NCBI GenBank assembly: GCA_019203745.1
Contig: CP078104.1
Location: forward strand, 372,001 to 436,000
Length of the DNA stretch: 64,000 nucleotides
Direction: 5' to 3'
Source of the DNA: Chryseobacterium sp. E1
GTDB lineage: Bacteria; Bacteroidota; Bacteroidia; Flavobacteriales; Weeksellaceae
Shown: positions 1 through 8,892 of the stretch, one piece after another
Numbering within the stretch: the first letter of the stretch is position 1
Layout: each line of letters starts with the position of its first letter
Notes under the pieces: model-generated
What the model saw: the letters and a program-made list of their open reading frames with translations, nothing else
What the model was told of the DNA's origin: nothing
Databases searched by the model: none
Position numbers and translations under genes: made by a program

Positions 1-160
1 TTATGAGGGAAGAAATATCATTAGAAGAAAAATCTGATATAAACAATACGAGCAAAACAATCGCCAACAGGGCAAATAGAGCAGTAATTCCCCATTTCAA
101 CCCGGAAATATATCCTAGGTTATAAGACTCTGATCTCATTTCCGGAAAAGTGTTTTGCAT
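1..160 (-). CDS. Partial small membrane protein, unknown function
   Basis: An open minus-strand frame starts at the ATG at 160 and runs off the left edge of the window. The visible ~53 residues begin MQNTFPEMRSES and contain one clear hydrophobic segment (GITALFALLAIVLLVLFI, about residues 24-41) followed by a polar stretch, so a single-pass or N-terminally anchored membrane protein is likely. I do not recognise the family. It lies downstream of another short membrane-type ORF on the same strand, which could be its operon partner. Frame breaks are common in this window, so the two could also be parts of one gene. Confidence 0.4.
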   Translation of the reverse strand, partial: MQNTFPEMRSESYNLGYISGLKWGITALFALLAIVLLVLFISDFSSNDISSLI

Positions 161-184
161 GTCTGAAAGAATGGTTAAATAAGG

Positions 185-355
185 TTATTGATTGTTTTTT
201 AAAGAAGTTGTAAAAATAGGATATTTGGGTAATATAACGTCTCGCTTTTCATAATCATCAAGATAATTTACCATCCCTATAATAACAGGCACTGAGATCA
301 GAGAGAAACCTGCTATACACTGACACTTGTGCCAGCGAGAGATATTCTTTCGCAT
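185..355 (-). CDS. Small hypothetical protein with one membrane segment
   Basis: This 56-residue minus-strand ORF starts at the ATG at 355 (MRKNISRWHKCQ) and stops at 185-187. It has a hydrophobic core (CIAGFSLISVPVIIGMV) after a basic N-terminus and a charged tail (DDYEKRD), consistent with a one-pass membrane peptide. It ends 24 bp before the start of the next membrane ORF on the same strand. No family is recognised. It may be real or a fragment of a longer frame-broken gene. Confidence 0.3.
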   Translation of the reverse strand: MRKNISRWHKCQCIAGFSLISVPVIIGMVNYLDDYEKRDVILPKYPIFTTSLKNNQ

Positions 356-389
356 TCAGAAACTTTATTAATACTAAGCCTATAAGTAA

Positions 390-418
390 CCAACCCCTTA
401 CTATTTGTAAAGGGTTGG
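390..418 (-). terminator. Hairpin downstream of metE
   Basis: CCAACCCCTT (390-399) pairs with AAGGGTTGG (410-418) around a short loop, just downstream of the metE stop codon. Neither side has a long T-run, so this is a probable rather than certain intrinsic terminator. Confidence 0.55.
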
Positions 419-436
419 TATTATTTTATTAATAAG

Positions 437-2738
437 CTAACAAACCGCATATGCAACAGATGCTTCCTTAGCAGCAGCAACCATAGCTATTAAAGCTTTT
501 TCAGTTTCTTCCCAATGCCTGGTTTTCAATCCACAATCCGGGTTTACCCAAAGCTGATGGGCAGGGATTACGTTCTGCGCTTTTCTCAACAGCTCAGCCA
601 TTTCTTCTTTGGACGGAACTCTTGGCGAATGAATATCATAAACACCGGGGCCTATTTCATTCGGATATTGGAAGTCGGCAAAGGCATTCAGAAGTTCCAT
701 CTGGGAACGGGAACATTCTATGGTAATCACGTCTGCATCCATATCAGCAATATTTTCAATAATATCATTGAATTAGAATAGCACATATGAGTATGGATTT
801 GTGTGGCATCTTCTACTCCGCTGGCTGAAATTCTGAAAGCTTCCACAGCCCATTTCAGATAGTTCTGCCAGTCGGTTCTTCTTAAAGGAAGGCCTTCCCT
901 GATCGCCGGTTCATCGATCTGAATAATTCTGATCCCTGCGTTCTCCAGATCCACCACTTCATCACGAATCGCCAGGGCAATCTGCTTACAGGTTTCAGAG
1001 CGGGGCTGATCGTCACGAACAAAAGACCATTGTAAGATGGTAACAGGTCCTGTGAGCATTCCCTTGACCCATTTATCAGTCTGAGACTGTGCATACTGAG
1101 ACCAGTAAACGGTCATAGGCGCTGGCCGTGATACATCACCGAAAATTACAGGAGGTTTTACGCAACGACTTCCGTAGCTCTGCACCCAGCCGTTTTTCGT
1201 AAATGTAAATCCTTCCAATTGTTCCCCGAAATATTCCACCATATCATTTCGTTCAAACTCTCCGTGAACCAGCACATCAATACCGATATCTTCCTGCCAG
1301 CGGATGGTTCTTCGGGTTTCTTCTTTCAGCAAAGCATCGTATTGTTCGGACGTAAGGGCTCCTTTTTTAAATTGGGCTCTCCAGCTTCTTACCTCTGCTG
1401 TCTGTGGAAATGATCCGATAGTGGTGGTAGGAAACAAAGGAAGCTGTAATGTTTTCTGCTGCTCTTCTTTACGGGTTTTAAAAGCATTTTTCCTTTGCGC
1501 ATCTTCTTTGGTGACCGCCTGAGCTCTTTGCTTTACCTTATCATTATGAATAAGGGAAGATGTTTTTCTGCTTTCTGCAGCCTTTTTGTTTTCTTCAAAA
1601 TCTGCAAGACTATTTTCATTGTCTGTTCCGGCAGCAAGTTCTTTAAGGGTAACAACTTCTTTTACTTTCTGTTTTGCAAAAGCCAGCCAGTTTTTAATTT
1701 CAGGATTAAGGGCAGTCTCAACATCCAGATCGCAAGGTGAATGAAGTAAGGAACAAGATGGAGCAATGAATACTCTTTCAGATCCAAGTTTATCAACGGC
1801 TTCTGTAATAAATTTCAAAGACTTTTCATAATCATTCTTCCAGATATTTCTTCCGTCAACAAGGCCTAATGAAAGACTTAAATTTTCAGGAATGATCTTC
1901 ACTATTTCTTCCAGTTGCTCAGGATTTCTAACCAGATCTATATGCAATACATCTACCGGAAGTGAGACAGCAAGAGACTGATTGTCTTTTAATCCGTCAA
2001 AATAAGTAGTAATAATAAACTGTAATTTGGGAAACTTTTTCTTATTTCATCATACACCCACTGATACGTTTGTTTTGCTTTTTCCGTTAGGTCCAGTGCT
2101 AAAAACGGCTCATCAAACTGGATCCACTCAGCGCCCTGTTCCTGAAGTCTTGTAAGGATTTCAATATACACAGGAAGAAGGTTTTCTGCCAGATCCAGCT
2201 TATCAAACCCCTCCTCTTTTTCCTTTCCAAAAGAAGATAGGAAACAAGCCCTATGATAACAGGTTTTGCTTTGATTCCAGCCTGTCTGGCTCCGGCAAAC
2301 TCATTGAATATTTTATCCGAACTCAGTTTAAACTGTTGATTTTTGTAAAACTCAGGAACAATATAATGGTAATTGGTATCAAACCATTTGGTCATTTCCA
2401 TCGCTGTGATATCCAATCCTTCTTTCTGATAGCCTCTTGCCATAGCAAAGTAAAGATCCAGCTCAGTATTGTTTTTCTTAAGCACTACTTCGTGGTAACG
2501 TGATGGTACCGCACCTACAATAAGGCTCATATCCAATACCTGATCATAATATGAAAAGTCATTACACGGGATGAGGTCTATCCCGGCCTCTTTTGGATAG
2601 TCCAGTTTTGGTTGCAGATCTTTCTTCCTGCAGCAAGAAGTTCTTCCAAAACAATTTGGCCTGACCAATATTGTTCGCAGGCTTTTTAAGTTCTCTTTTG
2701 CTACCAATACGCGGATAGCCCAGAATGTGAGTTTGCAT
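437..2738 (-). CDS. metE: Cobalamin-independent methionine synthase MetE (frame-broken)
   Basis: MetE transfers a methyl group from 5-methyltetrahydropteroyl-triglutamate to homocysteine in the cytosol, the last step of methionine synthesis, without B12. The start at 2738 gives [17 protein letters not shown], the family's typical N-terminus. Pieces in different frames follow in collinear order: [17 protein letters not shown], the [14 protein letters not shown] region, the core with [14 protein letters not shown], and the C-terminus. The zinc ligands are visible: His and Cys in IHTHMCYS and the last Cys in [10 protein letters not shown]. The span (~767 codons) equals the usual length. At least four frame breaks occur near 2650, 2190, 1970 and 760; the last needs one lost base after MCYS. 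Because the whole length is conserved, sequencing deletions are more likely than decay. A cobalamin riboswitch lies upstream. Confidence 0.95.
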
Positions 2739-2821
2739 TTTCTTAAACTTTTTAATTAAACTTAATGATAAAGCTCTTTGAAATGCTTCGTAATACTTCT
2801 GCGGAAAATCTATAGAAAACA

Positions 2822-2875
2822 ATGATATACTGAATGCTGCAAATCCTCAAAAAGAAAATGCATACAATATATCAT
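2822..2875 (-). promoter_or_regulatory. Hairpin between riboswitch and metE, possible expression platform
   Basis: A 16-bp stem with two mismatches is formed by 2822-2837 and 2860-2875, with a 22-nt loop. It sits in the metE leader between the aptamer (2915 upward) and the start codon (2738). On the transcribed strand it is followed by TGTTTTCT, a weak U-tract. It could be the on/off element of the riboswitch, but I cannot show alternative pairing. Confidence 0.4.
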
Positions 2876-2914
2876 CTGTTTGACCCAAAGCTTCAGACCG
2901 CAAAAGCATTGTCA

Positions 2915-3080
2915 ATTCAGTAAAGGCAGGTCTCTGGCTTGCAGCGGTTTCCGTCATCCTTCCCGCTTTTGGCAGTGGATATCTTTGGACAGAAACCTTT
3001 GGTATGCTGCTTACAGTTGCGCGACAGCTCATGATTCTCACATGATTCCCTATTAATTTACCTTAAGTAAAACCTTTCCT
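2915..3080 (-). promoter_or_regulatory. Cobalamin (B12) riboswitch controlling metE
   Basis: Read on the minus strand, the leader holds the hallmarks of the cobalamin aptamer: AATAGGGAAT near 3053-3044, then GAGCTGTCGCGCAACTGTAA (about 3031-3012), and the B12 box GCCAGAGACCTGCC at 2938-2925. These blocks are in the right order and spacing. The element lies ~180 nt upstream of metE on the same strand. B12 riboswitches in front of metE are a known arrangement: when adenosyl- or methylcobalamin is present, the B12-independent enzyme is switched off in favour of MetH. Confidence 0.92.
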
Positions 3081-3232
3081 GTTTGATGAAGTATATAAAG
3101 AACGGTTTCTTTTATAAACACTCAACAGCATTGATAAAAGATTTTAATTTTGTGTAAAATTAATCATACAGAATAAATGAATAATTATACACATTAAATT
3201 AAGCAAACAAATCTTTTAATAATAATTTTAAA

Positions 3233-3286
3233 AGAATATAATTCTGTACATTTGACCGATTTTATAATTTAAAAGAATAATATTCT
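3233..3286. promoter_or_regulatory. Two AGAAT-N3-ATTCT palindromes, likely Lrp-family operators
   Basis: AGAATATAATTCT (3233-3245) and AGAATAATATTCT (3274-3286) share the same 5-bp arms around a 3-bp AT centre and start 41 bp apart, close to four helical turns. The second abuts the GTG start of the adjacent Lrp/AsnC gene. Lrp-family proteins bind such short AT-rich palindromes as multimers and usually control their own gene; here the metE leader begins about 150 bp away on the other side. Confidence 0.6.
3247..3254 (+). promoter_or_regulatory. Candidate -7 element (TACATTTG) of the Lrp-family gene
   Basis: TACATTTG matches the Bacteroidota -7 consensus TAnnTTTG and lies 33 bp upstream of the GTG start. 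No good TTTG -33 element is visible. The first palindrome (3233-3245) directly precedes it, where a bound repressor would block RNA polymerase. Confidence 0.4.
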
Positions 3287-3746
3287 GTGGAACAACTCGA
3301 TGATAAGGACGTACAGCTCCTCAGGCTGCTTCAAAAAAATGCAAAACTCACTGTGAAAGAGCTCGCCAGAGAGGTAAGCCTTTCTCCATCCCCTGTTTTT
3401 GAAAGGGTAAAAGGCTTGAGCAGGAAGGCTTTGTAAAAGATACGCTGCTGTTTTAGATGCTGAAAAGCTTAACCGTGGATTCACTGTTTTCTGCCAGATC
3501 AAATTAAAGATTCATGACCGTTCTGTGGGGTATGATTTTGTAAAGGAAATTCTGGAAATCGAAGAAGTTGCTGAATGCTATAATATTTCCGGGGATTTTG
3601 ATTTTCTTCTCAAAGTTCAGGTCCGGGATATGAAACATTATCAGGATTTTGTATTCAATAAGCTAGGATCAGTAGATTCTATCGGGAGTACGCACAGTAC
3701 ATTTGTTATGGCTGAAGTCAAAAACAACCATGGACTGACCATATAA
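3287..3746 (+). CDS. Lrp/AsnC family transcriptional regulator (one frame break)
   Basis: The product is a DNA-binding regulator of the leucine-responsive family, ~153 residues, the usual size. From the GTG at 3287 the N-terminus reads VEQLDDKDVQLLRLLQKNAK, then the HTH (VKELAREVSLSPSPVFERV). One base is lost near 3415, after which the frame continues RLEQEGFVK and the RAM ligand-binding domain (ISGDFDFLLKVQVRDMKHYQ, ending KNNHGLTI). An in-frame stop just upstream (3278-3280) supports the GTG start. It is divergent from metE and flanked by two AGAAT-N3-ATTCT palindromes, so autoregulation, and possibly control of methionine synthesis, is likely. The effector is unknown. Confidence 0.9.
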
Positions 3747-3875
3747 AATCTCTGATTATATTATTTAAACACCCTGTTTTAGCTTTATTCTTCAATCTAT
3801 TTCCGGAAGGTAGCGGTATTGCTCCGGATTTAACAACAGAGATTTTGTAACTCAACATCATCACAATGATTTTAG

Positions 3876-3883
3876 TATATTTG
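3876..3883 (+). promoter_or_regulatory. Candidate -7 element (TATATTTG) for the LytTR gene
   Basis: TATATTTG fits TAnnTTTG exactly and ends 33 bp before the ATG at 3917. A matching -33 box at the usual distance is not evident. Confidence 0.4.
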
Positions 3884-3916
3884 ATAAAAAACGAAAATCT
3901 ACAAAAACTATAAGAG

Positions 3917-4805
3917 ATGACATCCCCGATTTCAAATAAGATAACCCCTTCCGTTTTCCTTTGAATACAGGAGAGTTATTCATGATACTTTCCGGAATCA
4001 TTATTGTCATTACAACTATAAATATGTTTCAGGATTTCTGGGAGGCCAAAAGAAGCGGCTATAGTTTTCATTTCAGCGAATCATTGTTGTTTAAGATCGT
4101 TTGGATTCTCTACATTCCCATAATAATGGTTCTATATCAAAAGTTGAAATCTGAAACGCATATAAGCTATACAAAAACAGCACTATTCATCATATTACCG
4201 ATTACGGTGCATCTTATAATGCTTCCTTTTATTGCAACTATTTTGTCTCTCTTTTTTATCAGGGCAGATATGATCTTTTTAAATTCTTTTCTTACACACT
4301 CACCCACGACTTTTCTATAGCCGTTCTTATCTATGCAGGATTTGTTCTAGGTTATCAATATCTCCCGGTCCGGAAACCTGATGCTGTGTATACAGAAAAA
4401 GCCACAGTCTCTCCTACATTCGTTATCCATAATGGAAAAGATAATGTGATCATCCATACGGAAGACATTATACAGATCACTTCTGCCACTCCTTATGTTT
4501 CTATTCACCTTGAAAACAAAAGATATCTGCATTCTGAAACGTTGAAATCAATGCTTGAACAATTGGATGATCAGGTCTTTATCCGTGTACACAAATCCGC
4601 TGTAGTTAATCTTTCCAAAATACGCTCATTCAAATCCCGCCTGAATGGCGATTATGATCTGCAGATGACAGATGGTACTCTGGTAAGATTGAGCAGGACC
4701 TATGCTTCTGAATTCAAAAATACTTTACGACAGGGACCTCAGGTCAGCTTACCAATTCATCAGGATAAAACATTTTATTTTCACAACCTTTTTCAGTCCA
4801 TAATT
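3917..4805 (+). CDS. Membrane-anchored LytTR response regulator (frame-broken)
   Basis: The encoded protein has an N-terminal membrane part (ATG at 3917, MTSPISNKITPSVFL; hydrophobic segments IILSGIIIVITTI, IPIIMVLY, a third near 4200-4260 and one near AVLIYAGFVLGYQYL) and a C-terminal LytTR DNA-binding domain. The latter runs from FVIHNGKDNVIIHTEDI through YVSIHLENKRYLHSETL, FIRVHKSAVVNLSKI and VRLSRTY. Such membrane LytTR regulators are common in flavobacteria and lack a receiver domain. Breaks lie near 3955 (in a TTTCCTTT tract) and 4255 (T6 tract). The literal frame stays open to 4991, overlapping the next gene by 150 bp, so a further break probably hides a stop between about 4745 and 4805. 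The end given here is an estimate. Confidence 0.8.
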
Positions 4806-4839
4806 TCGCCAATACATTCACATAAAAACATGACAAGCT

Positions 4840-5466
4840 ATGGACTTAAAAAAACAAAGTATTTCTTTCTGGATTCTACTGACGATATCAGGTTTAACAT
4901 CCTGCCAAGGTCAGACCAAAAAAATATAGGAGGACCTTGTGAAGGCTGTGAAGCGATCTATGAGTACCAAAATAAAACATTAACTCCCTAGATACACTTC
5001 CAAAATTCAGGCAAAACAAACCCCAGCTAAAGGTAACCGGAACTGTTTTCAAAAAGACGGAAAAACACCGGCAGAAAATGTCATTGTATACATTTATCAC
5101 ACCAATAGACAAGGGATTTATGAAACCAGAGGCAATGAAACAGGCTGGGCAAAACGGCATGGATTTTTCCGGGGTTGGGTAAAGACCGGAAAAAACGGGC
5201 AATATACATTTTATACCTTCAGGCCTGCTGCCTATCCTGACGGCAGTGAACCTGAGCACATCCATATCACCATCAAAGAACCGGATAAAAATGAATACTA
5301 TCTGGATGAATACCTGTTTGATGATGATCCTTCCCTGACAAAAGCCATGAGAAAAAAACAACCCGGAAGAGGAGGCTCAGGAATCATAAAGCCTTATATG
5401 CAAGATGGGCTTATGACCATCAGAAGAGATATCATTCTGGGTAAAAACATTCCTGACTATCCATAA
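4840..5466 (+). CDS. Intradiol ring-cleavage dioxygenase-like lipoprotein (frame-broken)
   Basis: The ATG at 4840 opens MDLKKQSISFWILLTISG followed by LTSCQGQT, a good lipoprotein signal with Cys in a lipobox. The mature part reads GGPCEGCEAIYEYQNK, then a beta-rich domain (KVTGTVFKKDG, ENVIVYIYHTNRQGIYE, GWVKTGKNGQYTFYTFRPA, EPEHIHITIKEP) like the core of intradiol dioxygenases. That fold normally binds Fe(III) through two Tyr and two His; here the YIYHTN and EPEHIHI motifs are seen. Three single-base losses account for the frame changes: A7 at ~4920, C3 at ~4987 and A5 at ~5055. The substrate is unknown. Similar secreted proteins are widespread in Bacteroidota and may not all be catalytic. 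Confidence 0.75.
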
Positions 5467-5569
5467 GACAGAAAAGCAGATCAATTCATGCTTATTTTTA
5501 ACGACTACGGCAAAGGATTCCCTTTTGCAAGGCCTCTTATCGGGAAAAAAATAATGTAAATTTGCCTAT

Positions 5570-5597
5570 CCTATCCCCAAAGGATAGGTTTTTTTTT
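5570..5597 (+). terminator. Strong intrinsic terminator
   Basis: CCTATCC (5570-5576), loop CCAAA, GGATAGG (5582-5588), followed by nine T residues. It ends the transcript of the dioxygenase-like gene and lies directly in front of the next start codon. Confidence 0.85.
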
Positions 5598-5606
5598 AAC
5601 AAAAAA

Positions 5607-6533
5607 ATGAAAAAACAGCAATTTCTTTACTTGCCTTCATCATGCATATGACCTGCCAGGCACAAAATTTTGATCTTATTCCGTTAGGCATCTATGGCGG
5701 GGAACAAGAGGACAACTTATCTGCCTATTTAGTAGCCCCCTAAAGACAATACATTTATCTGCCTTGATGCAGGTACAGTGAATGCCGGCATACGAAAAGC
5801 CATTCAGATGAACAGCCTTAACGGACCGGAAGAAATGGTTCTGAAAGAGCAAATCAAAGGTTATTTTATTTCACATGGCCACCTGGATCATTTATCCGGC
5901 CTTATTATCAATTCTCCTGCAGACTCTAAAAAGGATATTTTTGCCATGTCACCGGTGGTTCAAATTTTACAAAACCATTATTTCATCACAGATACCTGGA
6001 TCAATTTCGCTGATCAGGGACAAAAACCGATGCTCGGAAAATATCATTACAACGAACTTAAGGAAGGAACAGAGATTCCGGCACCTCAAACTCCGTTTTT
6101 ATAACAGGCTATGAACTGAGCCACGTAAATCCCTATAAAAGCAGTGCTGCCCTTGTCAGAAGAGATGACCATTATCTTCTTTACCTGGGAGATACAGGAG
6201 CTGACCGGATTGAGAAGTCTGAACAGCTTAATAAACTCTGGGAACGCATCACTCCACTGGTGAAAAAGAAGCAATTAAACACCATACTCATAGAAGTTTC
6301 ATTCCCGAACAGCCAGCCGGAACATCTGTTGTTTGGTCACCTTACTCCCAATCTTTTATTGGAAGAACTGGAAAAACTCAGAGAAAAAACGGGACAAAAA
6401 AATCTACAGGATCTGAATATTGTAGTTACCCATAGAAAACCGACAAAAGATAATCCGGAAATTATAAAAAGGAGCTCCTGGAAAACAATCTTTAAAGGTT
6501 AATTATATTTTTCCTGAACAGGGTAAAAGATAA
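5607..6533 (+). CDS. Secreted class II 3',5'-cyclic-nucleotide phosphodiesterase (frame-broken)
   Basis: This protein has a signal peptide (MKK..., LLAFIMHMTCQAQNF) and a metallo-beta-lactamase fold of the yeast PDE1 / class II cAMP phosphodiesterase type. The class signature H-x-H-L-D-H-L-x-G-L-I-I-x-S-P is fully present as HGHLDHLSGLIINSP. The next metal-site regions are seen in ELSHVNPYKSSAALV, YLGDTGAD, and ITHRKP-like VVTHRKPTKD near the C-terminus. It would hydrolyse cAMP or cGMP in the periplasm. Single-base losses occur near 5630, 5742, 6097 (T5 run), 6470 and 6490; the restored C-terminus ends IFPEQGKR at 6531-6533. Its length (~308 residues) fits the family. A terminator hairpin follows at 6553. 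Confidence 0.85.
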
Positions 6534-6552
6534 GTTTACCTTAATAAAAATC

Positions 6553-6585
6553 AAAGATGAGGCAAGAATTTGTCTCATCTTTTCT
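6553..6585 (+). terminator. Intrinsic terminator after the phosphodiesterase gene
   Basis: A 13-bp stem with one G-T wobble is formed by 6553-6565 and 6570-6582 around the loop GAAT, followed by a short T-rich tract. Confidence 0.75.
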
Positions 6586-6837
6586 TATACACAATTCAAA
6601 AACAGAATATATTTTCAGGTAATGTGCATCATTTTTGAAAAGCTTATTTATATTCGAAATCAAATTCAGTCTTCTGTTTGAACCTATTTGTTTAAACTCC
6701 CGTTAAATTTTAAAATTTTCACAACATAGCAAACATAGCATTTAAGTAACTGAAAGTTAGGTTTTAGCACTGTTTTTTTTCATACCGCTGTAAACCCTTA
6801 TGACAACTGAAAAAAATCAATTTTATTGGAAAAATAT
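6586..6837. other. AT-rich intergenic region without a gene
   Basis: Between the phosphodiesterase terminator and the tRNA promoter I see only AT-rich sequence and no supported coding frame on either strand. Confidence 0.6.
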
Positions 6838-6868
6838 TTTGTCAGTATTAAAAATGTTTCTATATTTG
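6838..6868 (+). promoter_or_regulatory. Bacteroidota promoter for tRNA-Ser
   Basis: TTTG (6838-6841), a 19-bp spacer and TATATTTG (6861-6868) match the TTTG-N19-TAnnTTTG consensus exactly, 34 bp before the tRNA. Confidence 0.8.
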
Positions 6869-6902
6869 CACCACTGAAAACAACGGTACTACCGGAGTTT
6901 AA

Positions 6903-6986
6903 GGAGAGTTGGCAGAGTGGTCGATTGCGGCAGTCTTGAAAACTGTTGACTGTAACAGGTCCGGGGTTCGAATCCCTCACTCTCCG
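6903..6986 (+). tRNA. tRNA-Ser (anticodon TGA)
   Basis: A class II tRNA with acceptor stem GGAGAGT / ACTCTCC, a D-arm, an anticodon stem GCAGT / ACTGT around the loop CTTGAAA (anticodon TGA), a long variable arm (TGACTGTAACAGGTC region) and a T-arm with GGTTCGAATCC. The CCA is not encoded in full (GCAA follows). It decodes UCA and related serine codons. Confidence 0.97.
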
Positions 6987-6990
6987 CAAA

Positions 6991-7028
6991 AATCCTCGAA
7001 AATCTAAGATTTTCGAGGATTTGTTTTT
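6991..7028 (+). terminator. Intrinsic terminator of the tRNA transcript
   Basis: A perfect 14-bp stem (6991-7004 with 7008-7021), loop TAA, followed by a T-rich tract starting at 7021. Confidence 0.9.
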
Positions 7029-7030
7029 TA

Positions 7031-7504
7031 TATATTCGGTACTGGTAAATATACATACGCTTAGAAAGAATCAATACAATTGATTCAGTCTTTGCTTCCT
7101 AAAATAAAACACCGGATAATAAAAATCCTTTGCGTTAAATTTTAAAATTAAATAGAGTTGCCCCAACTTTTGCGCTTGATCCCTACCGCACATTCATACC
7201 AACTAATTCTTAAAAACATTACCGTTTAGCATTTCAACGCCTAAAAAATGGTTCAGGATTATAAACCGGAACGTAGATTTATTTTAACAATCTCATTTTC
7301 AAATAATTAAAATTCACTAATTTAATAAGTTCACATTTATCTTACGGAACATTTCAATCTTTTCGCATATATAAATTTGCATTACAGATATGTCTGTTAT
7401 GAATGCAGAGGAAAGGATTTACCTATCTAAAAAACTGAACTTTCACTGCACGCCAATAGCCAACCTTATCAAAGAAACTGTTAATTATTATAAAAAGACA
7501 TATA
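7031..7504. other. Intergenic region with a candidate promoter
   Basis: No convincing gene was found. A short inverted repeat GAATCAA-N5-TTGATTC lies near 7068-7086. A TAAATTTG -7 box at 7372-7379 could drive the DUF6134 gene at 7505 with a ~120-nt leader. A 55-codon frame from 7390 that overlaps the next gene is considered unlikely. Confidence 0.5.
7372..7379 (+). promoter_or_regulatory. Candidate -7 element (TAAATTTG)
   Basis: TAAATTTG matches TAnnTTTG exactly; a TTTC at 7352 is the only -33-like element, with a 16-bp spacer. Confidence 0.35.
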
Positions 7505-8110
7505 ATGAAAGCATTCCTGATTTTTTCAATATTGCTGCCGGGGTATTTTCAACCTAATATGGTAACACCGGTTATCAAAGAATATCTGAATTATTCTATT
7601 ATAAAAGATGATAAAACCATTGGCACTATCCGTGTGGAACGTTCTTTAAAAGACAATACCACTGAATATCTTTTTGAATCCCGGGCTAAAGTAAAAATCC
7701 TCTACAGTATTGAGATTTATGACAAAATGGATGTTACTTTTAAACAAAATATTCTGCAACAGGCAAAACTTTACCGGACAATGAACGGAAAACTAAAAGT
7801 GAACAATACAGCGACCTGGAACGGGAGTTTTTATAATCTTTCGGATAAAGATGGTGCGAATGGTTCTCTAAAACAGTCTGTTTTCTGCTCTACCGCAACT
7901 CTGTATTTTAATGAGCCAGAAAATTTAAAATCTGTTTTCTCGGAAAAATTCCAGAAAATGGTTCCTATTCAGAAGGTTGATTCCAAAAGATACAGAATCA
8001 ATCTGCCCAACGGAAACACTACTACTTATACCTACAGCAGCGGAATCTGTACTTTGGTTGAAGCTAAAACAGATTTTGCAAACCTGAAGTTTGTTCTTAC
8101 TACAAAATAA
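7505..8110 (+). CDS. DUF6134 family secreted protein
   Basis: This intact 201-residue protein begins MKAFLIFSILLPGYF, a short signal-like hydrophobic start. The mature part reads KEYLNYSIIKDDKTIGTI followed by alternating beta-strand-like segments (YLFESRAKVKILYSIEIYD, KLKVNNTATWNGSFYNLS, INLPNGNTTTYTYSSGIC). I place it in DUF6134 from the 'LNYxIxKxxKxIGxI' opening and overall size; the function is unknown and export to the periplasm is inferred. It is followed by a hairpin shared with the convergent GNAT gene. Confidence 0.75.
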   Translation: MKAFLIFSILLPGYFQPNMVTPVIKEYLNYSIIKDDKTIGTIRVERSLKDNTTEYLFESRAKVKILYSIEIYDKMDVTFKQNILQQAKLYRTMNGKLKVNNTATWNGSFYNLSDKDGANGSLKQSVFCSTATLYFNEPENLKSVFSEKFQKMVPIQKVDSKRYRINLPNGNTTTYTYSSGICTLVEAKTDFANLKFVLTTK

Positions 8111-8124
8111 AATTCTGAAAATAC

Positions 8125-8141
8125 GGGTAATTAACTTACCC
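8125..8141. terminator. Hairpin between convergent genes
   Basis: GGGTAA (8125-8130), loop TTAAC, TTACCC (8136-8141). It overlaps the stop codon of the minus-strand GNAT gene and follows the DUF6134 gene, so it may serve both. There is no long T-run. Confidence 0.45.
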
Positions 8142-8668
8142 ATTAGTTAGCGGCCTGCGAAGAATCCAATGAATCATTTGGGCATCTCTCCTGTTTTCTT
8201 CAAAATTCAGCTTGATTAACAGATTAAAAGAACCTGTATTTTCCGGTAAGCATCGGGCTGTGATGTGGGATACTCTCTCATTTGAAAATGCCCAGCGGAT
8301 GAGTACTCCTGCAGCTTCTTCAGCATAACCGTTTCTGCGTTCAGATCCAATGATTCCATATCCTATGTCACAGCTATTGGTTTCCTCATCAAAACCTTTA
8401 AAACCAATATCACCAATAACCTCTCCTGTATCTTTTTTATAATCATCCAGGATTCAAATCCCGTTGGTCCTTCTACCCTGGATAAATTATTGATGATCCT
8501 GGGCAATGTTTCAAGCACGTCCGCATCAGGCCAGCCCTCACCTCTTTTCAGCTTCAGAATATCAAGATCATTAAAGTTATTGTTCAAAAAATTTTCACAT
8601 AAGGTTACAGTATACGGAATAAGGATCAACCTTTCTGATCTCAGCTCAGTTATTTCTATCGTTTTCAT
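8136..8668 (-). CDS. GNAT family N-acetyltransferase (one frame break)
   Basis: From the ATG at 8668 the protein reads MKTIEITELRSERLILIPYT, the typical start of RimJ/RimL-type GNAT enzymes. After one lost base near 8432 the second half continues GEVIGDIGFKGF, YGIIGSERRNGYAEEAAG (acetyl-CoA pyrophosphate loop region) and LIKLNFEENRRDAQMIHW. GNAT enzymes transfer acetyl from acetyl-CoA to an amine; the substrate here is unknown. The length of ~178 residues is normal for the group. Confidence 0.85.
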
Positions 8669-8892
8669 GTTTAATAATAAGGTATAAATGTATGTTGAAT
8701 TTAACTTAATTCAAAGACTAATACCATATTTAATTATTCCATGAATTTGCATTGTTAACAATCATTTCTTATACAGAAAATGAAATAGGCAAACCTTTTC
8801 ATTAAATAATTTAAAATATTTCTTTAATCATCCCATATTGTGAAGCAGTCAGTGGAAAAGTTTTATAACTTTACCGAAATACAAAACTAATA

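Noticed and set aside
727..1947. Several plus-strand frames over metE and minus-strand frames over the giant protein
   Set aside because: They are shadows of the strongly supported genes on the other strand and have no family motifs.
5778..6104. Treating each open frame fragment as a separate gene
   Set aside because: Fragments are collinear parts of known families and join after restoring single bases, so they were merged.
7390..7557. 55-codon plus-strand ORF (MSVMNAEERIYL...) just after a TAAATTTG box
   Set aside because: It overlaps the DUF6134 gene start by over 50 bp in another frame and shows no family-like pattern; most likely untranslated leader.
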